DNA from: Psychrobacter sp. P11G3
Lineage (GTDB): Bacteria; Pseudomonadota; Gammaproteobacteria; Pseudomonadales; Moraxellaceae
DNA length: 64,000 nucleotides
NCBI RefSeq assembly: GCF_001435845.1
Contig: NZ_CM003596.1
Span: 3,147,298-3,211,297, forward strand
Direction: 5' to 3'
Under the pieces are notes generated by a model. The model was not told the DNA's origin. It ran no database searches and was given only the letters and a program-made list of their open reading frames with translations. Numbering within the stretch: the stretch's first letter is position 1; each line of letters begins with the position of its first letter. The position numbers and the translations under genes are program-made. Below, piece after piece: positions 59,739 through 64,000 of this stretch.

Positions 59739-60593
59739 ATGATGAAATTTCCCTCTCGTTTTGCTCAGCGCTTGCCTGCTATCGCCATGCTCGCGGCTGT
59801 AATGGCTATCAGTGGCTGTCAGAAAGATGCTGAAACCACATCTGCTACTGACACGCAGAGTACCAGTACTGAAGCGACCAACAGTCAAGCCAGCACTGCT
59901 CCAGTAGCTACTGAAACCGCAGCCTCAACTGATCAACAGGTCAAATCCTCATCACTTACTATTTTGGCGCTTGGTGACTCACTGACAGAAGGTCTGGGAG
60001 TGGACAAAGACGACAATTACCCTGCTCAGTTAGAAGATCGTCTACAAGAGATGGGCTATGCTAACGCCAAAGTTATCAACTCAGGTCTAAGCGGTGAAAC
60101 CAGTACTGGTCTGGTCAATCGATTGGACTGGGTATCGCAAACCAAACCTGACATCACTATATTGACTATCGGTGCCAACGACGCCATACGTGGTATCGAT
60201 GTAGCGACAATTGAAGCCAATATTCGTACTGCGGTTAAGCACCTGCAAGACAATGGCAGTGTCGTCATCTTGGGCGGTATGTCGATCTATGACAATCTAG
60301 GCAGTGAATACGTGGCGGCATTCTCAGACATTTATCCTCGTATTGCGAAAGACATGAATCTAACGCTCATTCCGTTCTTTTTAGAGGGCGTCGGCGGTGA
60401 CCGCGCACTCAACCAAGCCGACGCCATTCATCCGACCAAAGAAGGCTACGAGATTATCGTCAATGACAATATCTTGCCTATTCTAGAGCCTAAATTAAAT
60501 GAGTTAAAAGAGCTAAAAACAGCCGATACCGATAACACATCTACAACTGCGCAAAAACAGACGACTAAAAATACGACTAACGAGACCATGTAA
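59739..60593 (+). CDS. tesA-like: SGNH-family arylesterase/thioesterase I-like lipoprotein
   Basis: An esterase/lysophospholipase of the TesA type. GDSLTEG (Ser81), the oxyanion Gly block NSGLSGETSTG, GANDAIRG and HPTKEGY supply the S-G-N-H residues. The signal peptide ends in a lipobox AISGC (Cys27), so it should be membrane-anchored outside the cytoplasm, unlike E. coli TesA, which is periplasmic and soluble. A Ser/Thr/Ala/Gln-rich linker of about 40 residues follows. A Thr/Asn/Lys-rich tail ends it at 284 residues. Its stop overlaps the next start (TAATG), so it is translationally coupled to the ABC gene. Confidence 0.9.
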   Translation: MMKFPSRFAQRLPAIAMLAAVMAISGCQKDAETTSATDTQSTSTEATNSQASTAPVATETAASTDQQVKSSSLTILALGDSLTEGLGVDKDDNYPAQLEDRLQEMGYANAKVINSGLSGETSTGLVNRLDWVSQTKPDITILTIGANDAIRGIDVATIEANIRTAVKHLQDNGSVVILGGMSIYDNLGSEYVAAFSDIYPRIAKDMNLTLIPFFLEGVGGDRALNQADAIHPTKEGYEIIVNDNILPILEPKLNELKELKTADTDNTSTTAQKQTTKNTTNETM

Positions 60594-61309
60594 TGACATC
60601 ATCAAGCTCGATTGCAGAGACATCGCAAACAGACTTTAAGACACAAACCCTACTAACTGCCTCACAGTTAAACAAAACCGTACAAGTCGGTGAGCAAAAG
60701 TTGTCCATCATCAAAGACGTTGATATCCATGTTAATGCAGGCGAGTTTGTGGTCATCATGGGCAAATCAGGCTCAGGCAAATCGACCTTACTAGGACTAC
60801 TTGCCGCGCTAGACTATCCCGATAGCGGTACGGTGTCACTGGCAAATCAAACGCTCAGCAGTCTTGACGAGGATGCGCTTGCCGTTATTCGACAGCAGGA
60901 TATGGGCTTTGTCTTTCAGTCGTTTCATCTACTGCCCACACTAACCGTCGCTGAAAATATCGCCTTTCCACTTGATATTGCCAGACGTCCAAACCCATCA
61001 CGCGTAGACGAGCTGATAGATGCAGTCGACTTAGGTCATAGACGTAACAGCTTACCCAATCAGTTGTCAGGTGGTGAGCAGCAGCGTACAGCGGTGGCGC
61101 GAGCACTGGTATCGCATCCAAAGATTGTCTTTGCGGATGAGCCAACAGGCAACCTAGACGAGCAAAATGCCGATCAAGTTATGCAGCTGCTATTGGACTT
61201 ACGCCAACAGGTTGGCTCGGCACTGGTGGTCGTGACTCATGATCCTGCACTTGCCGAGATGGCAGATCGCGTCATCACCATGCATGACGGCCGCATTGTA
61301 CCTACATGA
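60593..61309 (+). CDS. ybbA-like: ABC transporter ATP-binding protein (YbbA/LolD type)
   Basis: The 238-residue ATPase has Walker A GKSGSGKS (57-64), a Q-loop (FQSFHLLPT), signature LSGGEQQR and Walker B VFADEPTGNLD. It pairs with the FtsX-like permease 19 bases downstream, as in the E. coli ybbA-ybbP pair next to tesA, though there tesA is divergent. Such pairs do mechanical work at the inner membrane rather than classical import. What it moves is unknown. The N-terminal 20 residues are Ser/Thr-rich and not conserved. Confidence 0.92.
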   Translation: MTSSSSIAETSQTDFKTQTLLTASQLNKTVQVGEQKLSIIKDVDIHVNAGEFVVIMGKSGSGKSTLLGLLAALDYPDSGTVSLANQTLSSLDEDALAVIRQQDMGFVFQSFHLLPTLTVAENIAFPLDIARRPNPSRVDELIDAVDLGHRRNSLPNQLSGGEQQRTAVARALVSHPKIVFADEPTGNLDEQNADQVMQLLLDLRQQVGSALVVVTHDPALAEMADRVITMHDGRIVPT

Positions 61310-61328
61310 ATAACTGGATTGTATCTTA

Positions 61329-63971
61329 ATGAATAGTAAGCCCACAGACAACAAATCGCCTGATACAAAAAAGACTGCTACCAGTATGCATCAAGAGTCC
61401 AGTTATCCTAGCGGCATCCTTAGTCAACTATTTACCCGTACTCTAGGTTTTCAAAATCTAGGCTCGCAAGCACTCAGCCGTAGCTGGTGGCAGCGCTGGG
61501 TATATCCTGTGTTGTTTCTACTGACCTTGACCTTGTCGCTTGCAACCTACCTGACCCTCGACTCGGTGCAGCAGTCTGTCGATAGCTACATCAATGACAA
61601 TCAGCGCGCGCTCGTTGGTGGGGATCTAATCCTAAACAGTAAGCAAGACTGGCCAAGCGAAGTATTGTCACAGGTAGAAACTATCCCTAATACACAGACG
61701 GTATATGACTATCAGTTTAGCGCCATGCTGGTCAATGATGAGCAAACCTTGCTTGCCAGCGTCAAAGCCGTCTCGCCGTCGTACCCCTTATACGGCACAG
61801 CAGAGCTTGCCTCGGGACAGCCGCTGTGGGATCAGCTAACATCTGACAGTGTGATCGTCGCGCCAGAAGTGCTCAGTAGTCTACAGGCCGATGTCGGCGA
61901 CCGTATCACCATTGGTGATGCGCAGTTTACCATCAGTGATGTGCTGACCAAAGAACCTGACCGACCTTTGACCGCGTTTGGTTTTGGTGGGCGGGTGTTG
62001 ATGAAACAAGATGCCTTGGCAGCCACCAACCTACTCGGTCAACGTAGCCGCGTCAATTACCGTATTGAGATAGCAGGTGATCCCGAGCTGATCACGACGC
62101 AGCGTGATGCGTTCACAGATATTCTGACCAATTATCCTGATATCGAGCTGTCTGAAGCCCAGTCCGAAGATACCTCTGTGTCCCGTATCTCTGACAATGT
62201 ATTGATGTTCTTAAAATTACTGGTCATTGCGGTATTGCTACTCTCTGCCGTCGCCATGTACGGCGTCATTAGCGCCTTTGTCAGCAAGCAGCAATCCAAT
62301 AATGCCATTCGATTGGCGCTCGGCGAGCCACTTGGTTCACTCAAGCGCAGCTATTATCAACTGCTTATCGTTACCACCGCCATTGCTTGTGTTGCCGCGA
62401 TTGTCCTGAGTTTGGGCTTGCTTAAAATCGGGCAACCTTATCTCGTAGCTATTTTGCCTGCCGACGTGGGTCTCGCCATCAATCCAATCAGTGCGATCAA
62501 GACCATATTCATTGCTTTAGCCCTGACGTTACTGATTGCACAGCGTGGTCTAAGCGCGCTTAATACAACCAAACCCGCTACCCTACTCAATCAAGGGGCG
62601 AATACGCAAACACAAAATTTGCCTTGGTATCGACGTGTGCCGCTACTATGGTATGGCTTGGTGCTGGCAGGGCTGTATGCTTTCTTTACCTATGAAGTAG
62701 GTTCGCTGTCATTAGGGGCGCAGTTATTGGGCGGCTTGATTGGCTTTGTGGCGATATTTTGGCTATTGGCGCGTGGGTGGATCTGGCTGCTTAACAAGTT
62801 AGCGAGTAATACCAAGGTCAGTTGGATGCAGCGTATTGCCATCCATAACCTTGCGCGTAAAGGCAACCAATCGGCGTTGTTCTTTGTCACCTTATCACTA
62901 TCGGTAGCGGTGCTGACGCTTATCACGACACTCAATCACAGTATCAATGCGCAGTTTATCAACGCCTATCCTGAAGATGCGCCTAATCTGTTTTTGCTCG
63001 ATGTGCAGAGCGATCAACATGACGATATTGATGCAATCATTGAAGCGCCTGTCACTTATTATCCCGTCATTCGTGCGCGTGTAGAGACGGCAAATGATGT
63101 GGCGGCAAAAGATATCGAGCCTGCTGATGGGTTTGATGATCCTACGCGAGTGTTTAACTTAAGCTATGCAGATACGGTCATGGATACTGAATACATCACT
63201 GAATCGCTCACAGATGATGCGCTATATACGCCTATCGATGCGACAAACGAACAAATCAAACCCTTGTCTATCTTGGACACTGCCGCAGGTATGCTCAATG
63301 TCGGTATGGGCGATCAGGTGCGTTTTAACATTCAAGGTATCGAAATCATCGGGCAAATTACCAGTATTCGCACGCGCTATGAACGTGGCCCAAGTCCGTA
63401 TTTCTATTTCTTATTTGAGCCGTCCGTGCTGTCCGCTGCCCCGCAGATTCAGTTTGCTACTGCCCACGTATCAGAAGATGCCATTCCAGAACTACAAGGC
63501 AAACTGGTACGCGAGTTCCCTGCTGTCACTACGATCGATGGCACTGCTATTGCGAAACAAATTCAAGAGCTGGTGGTACAAATGAGCCGCTTGGTCTATG
63601 TATTCACCTTGCTTGCCCTACTCACTGGCGTCATGGTGCTAATCAGCTCGCTGCTGTCTACCTCGCAAGATCGTATGAAAGACAGCGCTTCATTTAGACT
63701 GCTCGGTATGCAAAAGCGTGACCTGTATATGCTCAATATTTTAGAATTGGGCGTGCTTGGTATTAGCGCAGCGACCTTTGCCGTTGTTATCGCTAGCGTT
63801 GGTGCATGGGCTGCTATCACGCAGTGGTTTAATTTACAATTTAGTGTGCCGTGGACGAGCTTGGCGATTGGCGGTGCGGCGTTAGTCGTATTGCTGTTTG
63901 CCATTGCCATTATTTATGTGAGATTGGTGATTGGACGCGGGATTATGGCAAGGGTCAGGGCGATGATTTAG
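61329..63971 (+). CDS. ybbP-like: FtsX-like ABC permease (YbbP type)
   Basis: An 880-residue inner-membrane permease with a MacB/FtsX layout. There is a first helix at about 58-78, a periplasmic domain (about 80-320), three helices forming an FtsX core (about 325-435), further helices around 445-500 and 525-545, then a second periplasmic domain and a terminal FtsX core (about 760-875). The duplicated arrangement and length match YbbP. An extra polar cytoplasmic N-terminus of 40 residues is present. It is the last gene of a tesA-ybbA-ybbP type operon. The next gene lies outside the window. Confidence 0.9.
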   Translation: MNSKPTDNKSPDTKKTATSMHQESSYPSGILSQLFTRTLGFQNLGSQALSRSWWQRWVYPVLFLLTLTLSLATYLTLDSVQQSVDSYINDNQRALVGGDLILNSKQDWPSEVLSQVETIPNTQTVYDYQFSAMLVNDEQTLLASVKAVSPSYPLYGTAELASGQPLWDQLTSDSVIVAPEVLSSLQADVGDRITIGDAQFTISDVLTKEPDRPLTAFGFGGRVLMKQDALAATNLLGQRSRVNYRIEIAGDPELITTQRDAFTDILTNYPDIELSEAQSEDTSVSRISDNVLMFLKLLVIAVLLLSAVAMYGVISAFVSKQQSNNAIRLALGEPLGSLKRSYYQLLIVTTAIACVAAIVLSLGLLKIGQPYLVAILPADVGLAINPISAIKTIFIALALTLLIAQRGLSALNTTKPATLLNQGANTQTQNLPWYRRVPLLWYGLVLAGLYAFFTYEVGSLSLGAQLLGGLIGFVAIFWLLARGWIWLLNKLASNTKVSWMQRIAIHNLARKGNQSALFFVTLSLSVAVLTLITTLNHSINAQFINAYPEDAPNLFLLDVQSDQHDDIDAIIEAPVTYYPVIRARVETANDVAAKDIEPADGFDDPTRVFNLSYADTVMDTEYITESLTDDALYTPIDATNEQIKPLSILDTAAGMLNVGMGDQVRFNIQGIEIIGQITSIRTRYERGPSPYFYFLFEPSVLSAAPQIQFATAHVSEDAIPELQGKLVREFPAVTTIDGTAIAKQIQELVVQMSRLVYVFTLLALLTGVMVLISSLLSTSQDRMKDSASFRLLGMQKRDLYMLNILELGVLGISAATFAVVIASVGAWAAITQWFNLQFSVPWTSLAIGGAALVVLLFAIAIIYVRLVIGRGIMARVRAMI

Positions 63972-64000
63972 CAATAGTTTATTTTACGATTCCAACTCGT

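Overview
The window looks like a chromosomal segment of a gammaproteobacterium of the family Moraxellaceae, most probably Psychrobacter. This rests on the 16S/23S sequence type, moderately AT-rich cold-adapted style codon use, an Na+-translocating NADH:quinone reductase (Nqr) operon, and protein types typical of that group. It is a taxonomic inference and no database was searched. No phage, integrase, transposase or CRISPR array is visible. Almost all of it is housekeeping DNA, with one small accessory cassette.

Left part (1-17.4 kb): the 3'-truncated gene of an efflux-type membrane fusion protein, recG with a lineage insertion, a patatin-like lipoprotein, an exported repeat-domain protein, argA (N-acetylglutamate synthase), an FkpA/Mip-type prolyl isomerase lipoprotein, a CmpX-like multi-repeat membrane channel protein, a 493-residue protein I do not recognise, an SDR oxidoreductase, a PlsC-type acyltransferase, parE beside a yqiA-type esterase (the same pair as in enterobacteria), and a small DUF1289 protein.

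Accessory cassette (17.4-19.4 kb, minus strand): an AT-rich two-gene unit with abutting stop and start codons. It encodes a DGQHR-motif protein (DndB-like/ParB-like fold family) and a protein with HEPN-ribonuclease-like signatures. It lies directly against the end of the rRNA array and is the best candidate here for an uncharacterised defence or toxin-antitoxin system.

Centre (19.5-37.3 kb, minus strand): three complete rRNA operons (16S, tRNA-Ile(GAT), tRNA-Ala(TGC), 23S, 5S) in head-to-tail tandem with an exact 5,970-bp period. Each ends in the same hairpin terminator. The two downstream operons have three readable promoters (all with a 16-bp spacer). The most upstream operon keeps the common -10 elements but has its own -35 and upstream region, so the duplication junction lies inside a core promoter.

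Right part (37.3-64 kb): thrS followed by infC, which starts at a rare ATT codon overlapping its ribosome site with the thrS end; rpmI and rplT do not follow. Then come a TelA-family gene, rnr, a small membrane protein, a BON-MscS channel, hisA, and the nqrABCDEF operon. Downstream lie the nqr maturation genes apbE (flavin transferase) and nqrM, with a small lipoprotein gene and an SDR gene in between. Nqr pumps sodium using flavins attached by ApbE and iron handled by NqrM, so this 9-kb stretch is a functional unit. The window ends with an MFS transporter and a tesA-ybbA-ybbP type cluster (SGNH esterase, ABC ATPase, FtsX-like permease).
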